Origin: Burkholderia sp. OK233
GTDB taxonomy: Bacteria; Pseudomonadota; Gammaproteobacteria; Burkholderiales; Burkholderiaceae
Reading direction: 5' to 3'
Length of the DNA: 64,000 bases
Assembly (NCBI RefSeq): GCF_900230185.1
Contig: NZ_OCSR01000002.1
Coordinates: 4,216,001 to 4,280,000, forward strand
The translations under genes and the position numbers were made by a program. Shown here piece after piece: positions 17,626-26,254 of the stretch. Under the pieces are notes generated by a model. It saw only the letters and a list, made by a program, of their open reading frames with translations, ran no database searches and was not told the DNA's origin. Positions within the stretch are counted from its first letter, which is position 1. Each line of letters opens with the position of its first letter.

Positions 17626-18906
17626 TTATCTAGCCGCCTGCGTAGACTTCCGCAATTTCGCCACGTCGGCCGCCGTGACCGCCGACCCGCCGTTACTCCA
17701 CCCGGCACGCACGAAGGTCAGCACATCGGCGATCTGCTGATCGTTGAGTACCGGCGCGTACTTCGGCATCGGATACGGCGCGGGAATGCCGCCGATCACC
17801 AGATCCTCCGTACCGTTCAGCGTCACGTTGATCAGCGAGGACGGATCCTTCTCCAGCACGTTCGGATTGCCGGCCAACGGTGCGAGCATTGGCGCGAAAC
17901 CACGTCCATCGACACCATGGCAGTGCATGCAATACGCCGTATAGACACGCGCGCCGGCATCGTTCGCCGGACGGTTCAGCGATACCTTCGTCGCTTGTGG
18001 ATCGTACGTATAAGGCGGCGTACCACTGCCGCCCGCCGGCGGTAGCGACTTCAGGTACGTGGACATCGCGGCGATGTCGGTATCGTTCATGCCCTGCGTG
18101 CTGTTATTGATCACGCTGGTCATCGAACCGAATGCCGATGCGTGGCGATTGGCGCCGGTCTTCAGGAACGCCTGCAGATCCTGATCGTTCCAGCGACCCA
18201 GGCCAACGTTGTGCTCGCCCGTCAGGTTCGCCGCGAACCAGCCGTCGAGCAGGCCGCCGGTCAGGAATGCGCTGCCGCTTTCATCCAGCGCCTTCTCCTG
18301 GAACGCGATGCCGCGCGGCGTATGACACGAGCCGCAATGCCCCAGTCCCTGGATCAGATACGCGCCCCGATTCCACGCGACATCTTTGCCCAGCTTGTCC
18401 TGATAGGCGCCCTTCTCCAGGAACACCATGTTCCAGAACTTCAACGGCCAGCGCATGTTCAAAGGCCATTTGATATCCGGCTCACGGTTCGCCTGCAGCA
18501 CCGGCGCCACGCCGCTCATGAAGTACGCGTACAGCGCTTTCATGTCGTCGTCGTTGACCTTCGCATACGACGGATACGGCATCGCCGGATACAGGTTGTG
18601 ACCGTCTTTCGCGACGCCTTCGCGCATCGCTTTCGCAAAGTCCTCTTCCGTGTAATTGCCGATGCCGGTTTGCTGATCCGGCGTGATGTTGGTGGTGTAG
18701 ATCTGGCCCATCGGCGTGGTCATTGGCAGGCCGCCCGCGAACGGTTTACCTTTCGGCGCCGTATGGCAAGCGACACAATCGCCGACCTTCGCCAGATAGG
18801 CGCCGCGCTGCACCAGCGCCTGATCCGCTGCTTGCACCGGGGCTTGCGTCAGGAACGGCAAGGCCACGCACAACGCCGCGCCGAAACCCTTGAGTGTGTT
18901 GTTCAT
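17626..18906 (-). CDS. Triheme cytochrome c subunit of a molybdenum hydroxylase (module 1)
   Basis: The 426-residue protein has a signal peptide (cleavage near VQAAD) and three heme c motifs: CVACH (44-48), CGSCH and CMHCH. This is the layout of the cytochrome subunit of membrane-bound alcohol dehydrogenases and of the AldFGH/IorAB-type molybdenum hydroxylases, which pass electrons from the periplasmic dehydrogenase to the quinone pool or a terminal oxidase. It is the third gene after the 2Fe-2S and molybdopterin subunits, 12 nt behind the latter. It is a paralogue of the lipoprotein cytochrome at 26255-27517 but has a normal signal peptide. Confidence 0.92.
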   Translation of the reverse strand: MNNTLKGFGAALCVALPFLTQAPVQAADQALVQRGAYLAKVGDCVACHTAPKGKPFAGGLPMTTPMGQIYTTNITPDQQTGIGNYTEEDFAKAMREGVAKDGHNLYPAMPYPSYAKVNDDDMKALYAYFMSGVAPVLQANREPDIKWPLNMRWPLKFWNMVFLEKGAYQDKLGKDVAWNRGAYLIQGLGHCGSCHTPRGIAFQEKALDESGSAFLTGGLLDGWFAANLTGEHNVGLGRWNDQDLQAFLKTGANRHASAFGSMTSVINNSTQGMNDTDIAAMSTYLKSLPPAGGSGTPPYTYDPQATKVSLNRPANDAGARVYTAYCMHCHGVDGRGFAPMLAPLAGNPNVLEKDPSSLINVTLNGTEDLVIGGIPAPYPMPKYAPVLNDQQIADVLTFVRAGWSNGGSAVTAADVAKLRKSTQAAR

Positions 18907-18918
18907 GTTGGGCTCCAG

Positions 18919-21153
18919 TCAGGCGGTTTGTAGTTGACTGCCGACCGGCAATTGCCGCAGCCGCTTGCCGGTGGCCGCGTAAATCGCGTTCGTCAGCGCC
19001 GGCGCGAGCGCCGCCGTGCCCGGCTCGCCGATGCCGCCTGGCGCCTCGCTGCTCTTCACGATATGCACCTCGATAGGCGGCGTTTGATCGATCCGCAGCA
19101 TCCGGTAGTCGGTGAAGTTGTTCTGCTCCACGCGGCCGTCCTTGATTGTGATCTCGCTATAAAGCGCGGCCGTGATGCCGAAGATGATGCCGCCCTGAAC
19201 CTGCGCTTCGATCGTGTTCGGATTCACGACCATTCCGCAATCGACCGCACACACGACACGCTTCACGGCGACCTCACCCTGATCGACCGCGACATCGACG
19301 ACGATCGCGAAGAAGCTGCCGAACGCATGCATCACCGACACGCCGCGCCCCTGGCCCTTCGGCACCGCGCTGCCCCAGTTCGCCGCCTGCGTGGCGGTAT
19401 TGAGCACGTTCAGCGCGCGCGGCGTTTTGCCCAGCAGATCCTGGCGGTATTTCACCGGATCGACTTTCGCCTGCGCGGCAAGTTCGTCGACGAAACTCTC
19501 GACCACGAAGGTACCGCGCGTCGGCCCCACGCCGCGCCAGAATGCGGTGGGAACAGCATGCGGTTCCTGGCGCACATAGTCGATCAGCTGATTCGGCAGG
19601 TCATACGGCAGGTCGGCAGCCACTTCCACGGCATCCGGGTCGAGCCCATGCTGGAAGGCGGGCGGGGCGAAACGCGCCATGATCGACGAGCCGACAATCC
19701 GGTGCTGCCACGCGATCGGCTTGCCGTTCGCGTCGAGGCCCGCCGATATCTTGTCGTAGTAGTACGGCCGGTACATGTCGTGCTGAATGTCTTCTTCGCG
19801 GGTCCACAGCACCTTCACCGGCGTCGGGACCTGCTTGCCGATCTTGACCGCCTGCGTGACCATGTCGAACTCGAGCCGCCGGCCGAAGCCGCCGCCAATC
19901 AGATGGTTGTGCACGACGATCTTGTCAGCGGGCAAGCCGGTGACGGCAACCGCGGCGTCCACTACCCGCGTCGGCACCTGCGAGCCGAGCCAGACATCGC
20001 AGCCGTCGGCCCGCACGTGCACCGTGCAGTTGATCGGCTCCATCGTGGCGTGCGCGAGGAACGGCTGCTGATACACGGCGTCGACGCGTGTCTTCGCGTT
20101 TGAAAACGCGTTGTTCACGTCGCCTTCTTTACGCGCCACCGCACCATTGCGCTGCGACGCATTGGCGAGATCGTCGACGATCTGCTTCATCCCGATCTGC
20201 GCGCCCGCGCCTTCGTTCCATTTGATATCGAGCGCCTGCAAACCGCGTTTGGCGGCCCACGTGTGATCGCCGATCACGGCGACCGCGTTATCGAGCTTGA
20301 CGACCTGGCGCACGCCGGGAATCTTCTTCGCGTTGGTATCGTCGACGCTCGCGAGCGTGCCACCGAACACCGGGCAATTCGCGATGGCCGCGTAGACCAT
20401 GTCGGGCACGCGCACGTCCAGCCCGAACATCGCCGTGCCGTCGACCTTCTCGGGCGAATCGAGCCGTTTGGCCGGCGTGCCGATCAGCTTGAAATCCTTC
20501 GGGTCTTTCAACTTGACGTTCTGCGGCGCGGGCAATTTGGCGGCGGCGTTTGCCAACTGACCGTAGCCAATGCTGCGATTGCTCGCCGCATGCATCACCT
20601 GCCCGGCTTGCGCATGACAGCTTGCCGGATCGACTTGCCATTGCTGCGCGGCGGCGCTGATGAGTACCGTGCGTGCGGTCGCGCCGGCACGGCGCATGGG
20701 TTCCCACGCATAGCGGATCGACGTCGACCCCCCCGTAAGCTGGCCGCCTAGCAACGGGTCCATGAAGAGCTTTTCGTTCGGCGGCGCGTGGTCGAGGGTG
20801 ACCGAGTCGAGCGGCACTTCGAGCTCTTCGGCGATCAGCATCGGGATCGACGTGTAGACGCCTTGCCCCATTTCGACTTTCGGAATCACCAGCGTGACCT
20901 TGCCCGCCGTGTCGATCTGGATGAAAGCGTTCGGCGCGAACACGCCGCTCTGTGGTGCTTCATCCCCATCGCCGCCGATCACGGATTTGCCGGCCTTCTG
21001 GTCCTGACTGACGGCCGGCATGCTGAAGCCGAGCAGCAAGCCGCCGCCGGTTGCCGCGCCTACCGTGACGCCGAATTTGAGGAACGTGCGGCGCGAGATA
21101 CCGCCCTTCGACGGCTGCGCGCCGTTTTGTGCATCGAGCAATCCCTGGGACAT
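18919..21153 (-). CDS. Xanthine dehydrogenase family molybdopterin-binding subunit (module 1)
   Basis: The 744-residue catalytic subunit belongs to the single-chain molybdopterin subunits annotated as isoquinoline 1-oxidoreductase beta or aldehyde dehydrogenase. A twin-arginine signal, ISRRTFLKFGV, lies at about 19-29, so the protein is exported folded with cofactor. Visible family blocks are MGQGVYTSIPMLIAEEL, IGGGFGRRLEFD, FWRGVGPTRGTFVVESFVD and the C-terminal GGIGEPGTAALAPALTNAI with the catalytic glutamate of GIGEP. The start at 21153 follows GGGAG; the frame is open further upstream. The substrate (aldehyde, alcohol-derived aldehyde or N-heterocycle) cannot be told. Confidence 0.9.
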   Translation of the reverse strand: MSQGLLDAQNGAQPSKGGISRRTFLKFGVTVGAATGGGLLLGFSMPAVSQDQKAGKSVIGGDGDEAPQSGVFAPNAFIQIDTAGKVTLVIPKVEMGQGVYTSIPMLIAEELEVPLDSVTLDHAPPNEKLFMDPLLGGQLTGGSTSIRYAWEPMRRAGATARTVLISAAAQQWQVDPASCHAQAGQVMHAASNRSIGYGQLANAAAKLPAPQNVKLKDPKDFKLIGTPAKRLDSPEKVDGTAMFGLDVRVPDMVYAAIANCPVFGGTLASVDDTNAKKIPGVRQVVKLDNAVAVIGDHTWAAKRGLQALDIKWNEGAGAQIGMKQIVDDLANASQRNGAVARKEGDVNNAFSNAKTRVDAVYQQPFLAHATMEPINCTVHVRADGCDVWLGSQVPTRVVDAAVAVTGLPADKIVVHNHLIGGGFGRRLEFDMVTQAVKIGKQVPTPVKVLWTREEDIQHDMYRPYYYDKISAGLDANGKPIAWQHRIVGSSIMARFAPPAFQHGLDPDAVEVAADLPYDLPNQLIDYVRQEPHAVPTAFWRGVGPTRGTFVVESFVDELAAQAKVDPVKYRQDLLGKTPRALNVLNTATQAANWGSAVPKGQGRGVSVMHAFGSFFAIVVDVAVDQGEVAVKRVVCAVDCGMVVNPNTIEAQVQGGIIFGITAALYSEITIKDGRVEQNNFTDYRMLRIDQTPPIEVHIVKSSEAPGGIGEPGTAALAPALTNAIYAATGKRLRQLPVGSQLQTA

Positions 21154-21154
21154 G

Positions 21155-21610
21155 TCAGGCTCCCTTCGCGGCTTGCTTGATCGCCGCGCGGATGCGGTTG
21201 TACGTCCCACAGCGGCAGATGTTGCCGGCCATGGCGGCGTCGATATCCGCATCGGTCGGATTGGGATTGCTCGCGATCAGCGAGGCCGCCGACATCACCT
21301 GCCCGGACTGACAGTAGCCGCATTGCACGACGTCCAGCTGACGCCATGCCTGCTGCACCTTCTGCCCGGCCGGCGTGTTGCCGACCGCTTCGATGGTGGT
21401 GATTTTCCGGTCGCCGACAGCCGCCGCCGGCAGCACGCACGAGCGCACCGCGACGCCATCGAGATGCACGGTGCACGCGCCGCATTGAGCGATACCACAA
21501 CCGAACTTGGTGCCGGTCAAGCCGACGAGGTCGCGTAAAACCCACAACAGGGGCATGTCGGGGGGCGCGTCGACGGTATGAGTCTGGCCGTTGATGTTGA
21601 ACGTTGTCAT
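21155..21610 (-). CDS. 2Fe-2S subunit of a molybdenum hydroxylase (module 1)
   Basis: The 151-residue electron-transfer subunit holds two [2Fe-2S] clusters. The plant-type ferredoxin cluster is CGIAQCGACTVHLDG (about 48-62) with a later Cys (RSCVLP), and the four-helix cluster is CGYCQSGQVM and ICRCGTYNRIR. It has no signal of its own and is presumably carried through the Tat system with the large subunit, whose start lies 1 nt after its stop. The start at 21610 follows GGAG. First gene of the operon. Confidence 0.92.
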   Translation of the reverse strand: MTTFNINGQTHTVDAPPDMPLLWVLRDLVGLTGTKFGCGIAQCGACTVHLDGVAVRSCVLPAAAVGDRKITTIEAVGNTPAGQKVQQAWRQLDVVQCGYCQSGQVMSAASLIASNPNPTDADIDAAMAGNICRCGTYNRIRAAIKQAAKGA

Positions 21611-22064
21611 GGGCGGCTCCGGGTGGGGTTTATTGTTTGTCAGGCTGTTTAGACAGAGACGTCGAACCAAAACGCAAAGACTTGCCGTGTTTATTCGACA
21701 CGCCGTGCTAATACGTCATGCGGCTACAGTTCGATTGCAGGTCAATGAGTACAGTAAATGATGCGCAGCGCGAGTGCACTGGAAGGGACCTGGAAATTGT
21801 AGCCGTGGATAAAGAAGTTCGCCGACGGCGTGGGCATGTCCGCGTGCGCATCCACACGGCGAAGAAGACTTCGCGGCGACGCTTTCTGGAAGTGAAACGA
21901 GATTCAAATCAATGCGTTACCATTGCGGCATTGGTTTGATCTGATGCGCTTCACGTGCGCGCATCAATCTTATTGGTGGATCTTCGAGCGATTTTGTTAG
22001 CATGGATCTGGCTTGACCCGATCGCCCGGCCTGAACCGGCATGACTATCCGAAGGAGCGGCACG
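21611..22064. other. Divergent intergenic region
   Basis: The 454 bp separate the module 1 operon from a small hypothetical gene. A short reading frame at 21718-21939 (plus) lacks a ribosome site and family features. The region is AT-richer near 21900-22000, where promoters are likely. Confidence 0.35.
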
Positions 22065-22463
22065 ATGAACGACCAGCAATGCATTCAATTCCTCTCGGAG
22101 ATTCGCAAACCGCTACTGGCGCTGCATAAGTCGATTCTCGACCACGAGCGCGCGTCGTATGAAAAGGAATTCGGCCCCGTGACCCCGGCGGCCTTCCTGC
22201 AGGTGCTCATTAACGGCTCTGCGTTCCGCTGGCTCACGCCGCTCTCCACGGTGATCGCCAACGTCGACGAGATTCTCGACGACAAGGAAGCGGACGCCGC
22301 CGATCGGCTCGCCGCAGCCGAAGCCGTCTCCGGCCTCTTTTCTCCCGACCAGCCCAACAACGCATTCCTGCCGCGTTACTTGCCGCTCCTGCAAGCCGAC
22401 CCGGCGATCCTGCATCACCACGGCCAGGTTTCGCAATTGCTGCGCGGCGCTGAAACGAAGTAG
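22065..22463 (+). CDS. Hypothetical helical protein (132 aa)
   Basis: The product is predicted largely alpha-helical and soluble. It has no signal peptide or cysteine motif. GAAGGAG lies 7 nt before the ATG at 22065, which decides the start over an in-frame ATG at 22041. Segments such as FLSEIRKPLLALHKSILDHE and VIANVDEILDDKEADAADR look well conserved in character, but I do not recognise the family. It stands alone between two regions without genes. Confidence 0.75.
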   Translation: MNDQQCIQFLSEIRKPLLALHKSILDHERASYEKEFGPVTPAAFLQVLINGSAFRWLTPLSTVIANVDEILDDKEADAADRLAAAEAVSGLFSPDQPNNAFLPRYLPLLQADPAILHHHGQVSQLLRGAETK

Positions 22464-22921
22464 CCGGCGGCGCGTCACTTCGCCTGGGCTTCGTTGGCGT
22501 TAGCCGGAGGTCGTCGCTGTGGTTGAGCGCGGCAGCGCAGCATCCGGTATTGATTGCGCCTTCGGCTCCCGAATTCGCTCACCATTGCCAAGCGCACATT
22601 TTGGTCGATCACGCGTCGTTTTGTTGAATACCGATTCGACGTGTCCTCGACGATTACCAGGCTTCCCGAATCCAGCCAACGCAAAAAATACCTTATTTCA
22701 AGGTGATTTATGCTCGTTTTGTAACAGTGCGCTATATCCGCGCCGCTCACCGTTCAATCCGGCGACGCCGTAAGTCACAATCTTTTGAATTTGCCTGGCT
22801 TTGCTGAATAAATCAAAGGTGAGCTTTTGCGGGAGACACTCGGAGAATGCGACGAAAACCGGTCAGCGCGCTTCGGAGCACCCTGCTAAGGTAAGCAGAC
22901 TTTCTCGCGACGTTCATCACC
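22464..22921. other. AT-richer intergenic region with an IS end remnant
   Basis: Overlapping short reading frames on both strands (22475-22750 minus, 22519-22773 plus) show no family feature or good ribosome site. Base composition is poorer in GC than the neighbours. The motif at 22797-22814 resembles an IS903-group terminal repeat, so the stretch may be what is left of an insertion. Confidence 0.45.
22797..22814. repeat. Solo IS5/IS903-group terminal inverted repeat (remnant)
   Basis: The 18 bases ggctttgctgaataaatc differ at one position from the 18-bp end of IS903 as I remember it (GGCTTTGTTGAATAAATC). No matching second end and no IS5-type transposase frame lie in the window, so this is a leftover end or a chance match. 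Confidence 0.45.
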
Positions 22922-23740
22922 ATGCAAAACTGGCCGCTTCCCGAAAGCTATACGTTCCGTGATCAAACCGTGCGTTTTCGCGTGACCGGCAACGGCCCGC
23001 CGCTGGTGCTGGTTCATGGCACACCGTTTTCTTCGTATGTGTGGCATCGCATCGCTCCGCATCTCGCGCAAGTGCGCACCGTGTATTACTACGATCTGCT
23101 TGGCTACGGCCAATCCGAGCAACGCGACGCTCAGGACGTCTCGCTCGGCGTGCAGAACGTGCTGCTGGCGGAATTGCTCGCGCATTGGCAACTGACGAAT
23201 CCGGACATCATCGCGCACGATTTCGGCGGCGCGACTTCCTTGCGCGCGCATCTCATTGACGGGTGCGACTATCGCAGCCTGACGCTGATCGATCCGGTCG
23301 CCGTCGCACCATGGGGTTCGCCTTTCGTGCAGCACGTGCGCGAACACGGCGCAGCCTTCGCCGGGCTGCCGCCGTATATCCACGAAGCGGTGGTGAAGGC
23401 CTACGTGCGCGGCGCGATTGCTCGCGACATTCCGGACGAGGAACTCGCGCCTTATGTGACGCCGTGGCTCGGCGCATCGGGACAAGCCGCGTTCTACCGC
23501 CAGATCGCCCAAATGGATCAGCGCTACACCGACGCGGTCGAAACACGGTATTCGCAGATGCGTTGCCCGACGCAAATCCTGTGGGGTGAAGACGATCAGT
23601 GGATTCCGCTCGAACGCGGCCGGCAACTGGCGGCGGTCATACCCGAGGCGCGCTTTCAGGCAGTGCCTAAGGCCGGTCATCTGATGCAGGAAGATGCACC
23701 CGAAGCGATCGTCGCAGCGGCGCTGCGCTGGTTCGATTGA
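22922..23740 (+). CDS. Alpha/beta hydrolase with aspartate nucleophile
   Basis: The 272-residue cytoplasmic enzyme shows the oxyanion motif LVHGTPFSS (about 30-38) and the nucleophile elbow AHDFGGA (about 98-104), where aspartate replaces the serine of esterases. Asp-nucleophile members are haloalkane or fluoroacetate dehalogenases and epoxide hydrolases. The acid is likely in WGEDDQWIP and the base is the His of KAGHLMQEDAP. There is no clear ribosome site; the start is chosen by homology to family N-termini. It is a single gene, convergent with the NlpD-like gene. Substrate unknown. Confidence 0.82.
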   Translation: MQNWPLPESYTFRDQTVRFRVTGNGPPLVLVHGTPFSSYVWHRIAPHLAQVRTVYYYDLLGYGQSEQRDAQDVSLGVQNVLLAELLAHWQLTNPDIIAHDFGGATSLRAHLIDGCDYRSLTLIDPVAVAPWGSPFVQHVREHGAAFAGLPPYIHEAVVKAYVRGAIARDIPDEELAPYVTPWLGASGQAAFYRQIAQMDQRYTDAVETRYSQMRCPTQILWGEDDQWIPLERGRQLAAVIPEARFQAVPKAGHLMQEDAPEAIVAAALRWFD

Positions 23741-23755
23741 AGGAAGGCGCGTTAC

Positions 23756-23786
23756 CTACCGTTGGCCGATCTGATCGGCCTGGTAG
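23756..23786. terminator. Hairpin between convergent genes
   Basis: Nested stems ctacc/ggtag and ggccgat/atcggcc enclose a 3-nt loop. The hairpin lies 16 bp after the hydrolase stop codon. There is no T-run, so rho-independent action is uncertain. Confidence 0.4.
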
Positions 23787-23914
23787 TGGACCGGACACGT
23801 GGACGTGACAAAGCAGCGATCCTGGCACATGACTGACCGGGGTCGCTGCCTGTTTGCTGTTGGCGAATAATCGTCGGCTAATACCTGGCCGAGCCTAGCC
23901 GTGCCTGGTCGCGC

Positions 23915-24895
23915 CTAGCCGCGGCCTTGCGGCAAATACGGCATCGGATCGATCGGTTTGCCGTCGCGGCGCAACTCGAAACCAACCGAGACACGGGAGT
24001 TGCTCTCATCGCCCATCTCTGCAATCTGCTGGCCTTGCCGCACGATGTCGCCGATTTTGACCAGTAGCTTGCGGTTATGCGAGTACGCGGTCAAAAAGTC
24101 CTTGTTGTGCTGGACGATGATCAGACTGCCGTAACCGTTCAAACCGGTGCCGGCGTACATCACCTTGCCGTTGGCCGCTGCCCGCACCGGATCGCCGGCC
24201 TTGCCGCCGATTTCGATGCCCCGTGTTTCGCCCGGCTGGAATGCTTCGACTACGCGGCCACCTGCGGGCCATGCCAGAGACACGCCGTTCGCATGCCGGG
24301 AAGTTTGCTGCGCGACTTCGCGTGCCTCGGCGGCGCTGGGCGCGGGTGATGATGGCGTGGCGGAGTGCGCCGTTGCCTGCGACGTGGTTGCCGCCGGCGC
24401 CTGCTGCGCGGCAAGCGGAACAGCGGGCGCGGACGCCGCCGCAGCCTTCGCCGCGGCGACAGCTGCATTGGCTGCCGCATTGTCCGAATTGACCGCCCGC
24501 ACCGTTTCCGGTGAAGCGACGTGCAGCACCTGCCCGAGCTTCAACCGCGAAGAGGGCTTGAGCTCGTTCCAAGCCTGTAACTGCCTGACACTGCAATGAT
24601 GATGCTGCGCGATGCGCGCCAACGTGTCGCCACGCTTGACGCGATACACCAACGGCGGCGACTTTTTAAGCGGCGTACCGTCGTCGCCAGCGGCTGGCTT
24701 GACCGACGGACCTGCGAGCGCATCGGAAGCCGGCGCCGCAGCCGCAGCCGGCACGCCGGACGCAGCCGATGCGCCCGATGCCGCGCCAGTTTGCGCGCCC
24801 TGCTGCCCGACATTCGCACAACCGCTGACCGCCAGCGCGACCCACACGCCAGCCAGACTGGCCATCATTGTTCTGTCGAAACGCTTTCCCAACAT
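23915..24895 (-). CDS. NlpD-like LysM/LytM (M23) lipoprotein
   Basis: The 326-residue product has a lipoprotein signal with lipobox VSGC, an Ala-rich linker, a LysM domain (YRVKRGDTLARIAQHHH, near 85-130), a long Ala/Pro/Gln linker and a C-terminal LytM domain. The zinc ligands of active M23 peptidases are missing: the first motif reads GIEIGGKAGD with no His, and the HxH motif reads VGFELR. One His remains (AYSHNRK). Such degenerate LytM proteins activate amidases at the division site. The start at 24895 follows AGGAG. The rpoS/surE context usual for nlpD is absent, so this is probably a paralogue. Confidence 0.85.
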   Translation of the reverse strand: MLGKRFDRTMMASLAGVWVALAVSGCANVGQQGAQTGAASGASAASGVPAAAAAPASDALAGPSVKPAAGDDGTPLKKSPPLVYRVKRGDTLARIAQHHHCSVRQLQAWNELKPSSRLKLGQVLHVASPETVRAVNSDNAAANAAVAAAKAAAASAPAVPLAAQQAPAATTSQATAHSATPSSPAPSAAEAREVAQQTSRHANGVSLAWPAGGRVVEAFQPGETRGIEIGGKAGDPVRAAANGKVMYAGTGLNGYGSLIIVQHNKDFLTAYSHNRKLLVKIGDIVRQGQQIAEMGDESNSRVSVGFELRRDGKPIDPMPYLPQGRG

Positions 24896-25556
24896 GTTCG
24901 ACTCCTGCTTTTTATTGGCAAGCCGGATGCTGCCCTGTCGCATGCGATGTGCGCGTTCTGACGAAGCGCTGCTATCTGTCGCGACACAGCGAGGCCGCCT
25001 CGTGCGGCGCCCACCCGTGCCCTGCCGTCCAACCCAATCCCTTTCGCCTTACTGTGGATGCCAAGATGCTGCATGCCCGGACACCGGATGCCCGAAAACA
25101 GCCGATCTTCCGCGAAAAGGGCCAGATTGCCGATTAAAATTCACGCGGAATTGTAAAGTGCGTTTTGCAAAAAACGTCTCGGCCTACACAAACAGATACA
25201 AACCTTACGCACGGTGTTGCAGACACGGTTGCATCCGCAACCAGTCCGGCGCCGCATGTCCCGGAGCCTCCGTTGCTTCGTGCTGGTCCGGTTGCGGCCG
25301 CCCTGGCGGCATCAGCCGGCACATCAGGTCTGTCTGCGCCTCACGCCTGGTGTCGGCCTGGCGTCTCTACGTGCATGATCGCGAAAACCCGTAAACGGCT
25401 GCGCCGCCCGACGACCGGACGATACGTTTGCTTATCGGCAGAACACTAGGGAAACTTGAATTGGCGGTACGCGAGACGAGAAGCGGGGATGGGGAAATGC
25501 GCAGGCGAGCGGACGGACAGGCGTGCGCCCGCCCGGCTCACAGCGACCAGCCTGGC
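24896..25556. other. 661-bp region without a supported gene
   Basis: The stretch lies upstream of the NlpD-like gene and downstream of the DUF3465-like gene. Several short frames exist on both strands but none has a ribosome site with a recognisable product. An AT-rich patch at about 25130-25215 is the likeliest promoter area. No repeat or RNA gene was seen. Confidence 0.4.
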
Positions 25557-25973
25557 CTAGCTGTAGGTATGACCTTGATACAGCACGTAGCCAACCGGAT
25601 GATGCGTGAAGTGCAGCACCGGCAGAACAGGGTTGTTGTTATCGGCGGTTGGATAGGCGCTGGCTTCGGCGATGTATTCGCCTTGCGCCTCGATTGGCTG
25701 CCCGACCTGCAGACCGGGGATTTCCTGCGCGAGCCCTTCGCTGTCGCCGTAGCGCACCGCAACGAATACTTCGGTACCGACGAGGTTCTGCGTGCCGCCG
25801 TCGAACTTCACGACCTTGTCGATCTTGATGACGAATTGCTGGTGATCTGCGGCGTGGTGAAATTCCGGGCTGAGGAACACCTTGCTGATCGTACCCTGTA
25901 CGCAAGCCAGCGGCGCACCCACCGAATGAGGGTCACTATGATGAGGAAGAATCTGCGTTGCGAGATTACTCAT
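25557..25973 (-). CDS. DUF3465-like small protein
   Basis: The 138-residue protein has no signal peptide. Its pattern, GTISKVFLSPEFHHAADHQQF near the start and VLHFTHHPVGYVLYQGHTYS at the end, resembles DUF3465, where a His-rich HWTHH-type segment precedes a final Tyr. The histidines suggest metal or cofactor binding, but the family function is unknown to me. The start at 25973 follows GGAG; the in-frame extension to 26195 looks non-coding. The family assignment is from memory of the pattern. Confidence 0.65.
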   Translation of the reverse strand: MSNLATQILPHHSDPHSVGAPLACVQGTISKVFLSPEFHHAADHQQFVIKIDKVVKFDGGTQNLVGTEVFVAVRYGDSEGLAQEIPGLQVGQPIEAQGEYIAEASAYPTADNNNPVLPVLHFTHHPVGYVLYQGHTYS

Positions 25974-26168
25974 GAAGTCTCCGTGAAGGTCATCGGATCG
26001 GTCTATGTCAAAACGTACGGCGCGCCGCCGGACGGCAACGGCGCGATACCGTTTGAGCAGACCATTACGCGTGAGTTCATTGCGCGCCACTCGCAACAGA
26101 CACGAGGATAGAGCTGAAAAGACGTAAATCATTGGCCTGGCGGGCTGGTGGCCTACCGGCCAGCACAT

Positions 26169-26204
26169 AAAAAAAGCCGGTGCCCTTATCGGCACCGGCT
26201 CTTT
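26169..26204 (-). terminator. Rho-independent terminator of module 2 operon
   Basis: Read on the minus strand, the 10-bp stem agccggtgcc/ggcaccggct (26175-26200) is followed by a run of seven uridines. It lies about 50 bp after the cytochrome stop codon. The plus-strand side has only ctttctt, so it works mainly for the minus-strand operon. Confidence 0.85.
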
Positions 26205-26254
26205 CTTACAGAACGATTAGCGCTTCATTTCCAGCGCCCAACGCATGGCATGCT

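Noticed and set aside
22475..22750. 91-codon minus-strand frame in the gene-poor region
   Set aside because: It has no ribosome site, no family, and overlaps an equally unsupported plus-strand frame.
23886..23925. Short degenerate repeats (gcctagccg-like) at the end of the NlpD-like gene
   Set aside because: Only three imperfect 10-bp copies, partly coding; too little to call a repeat element.
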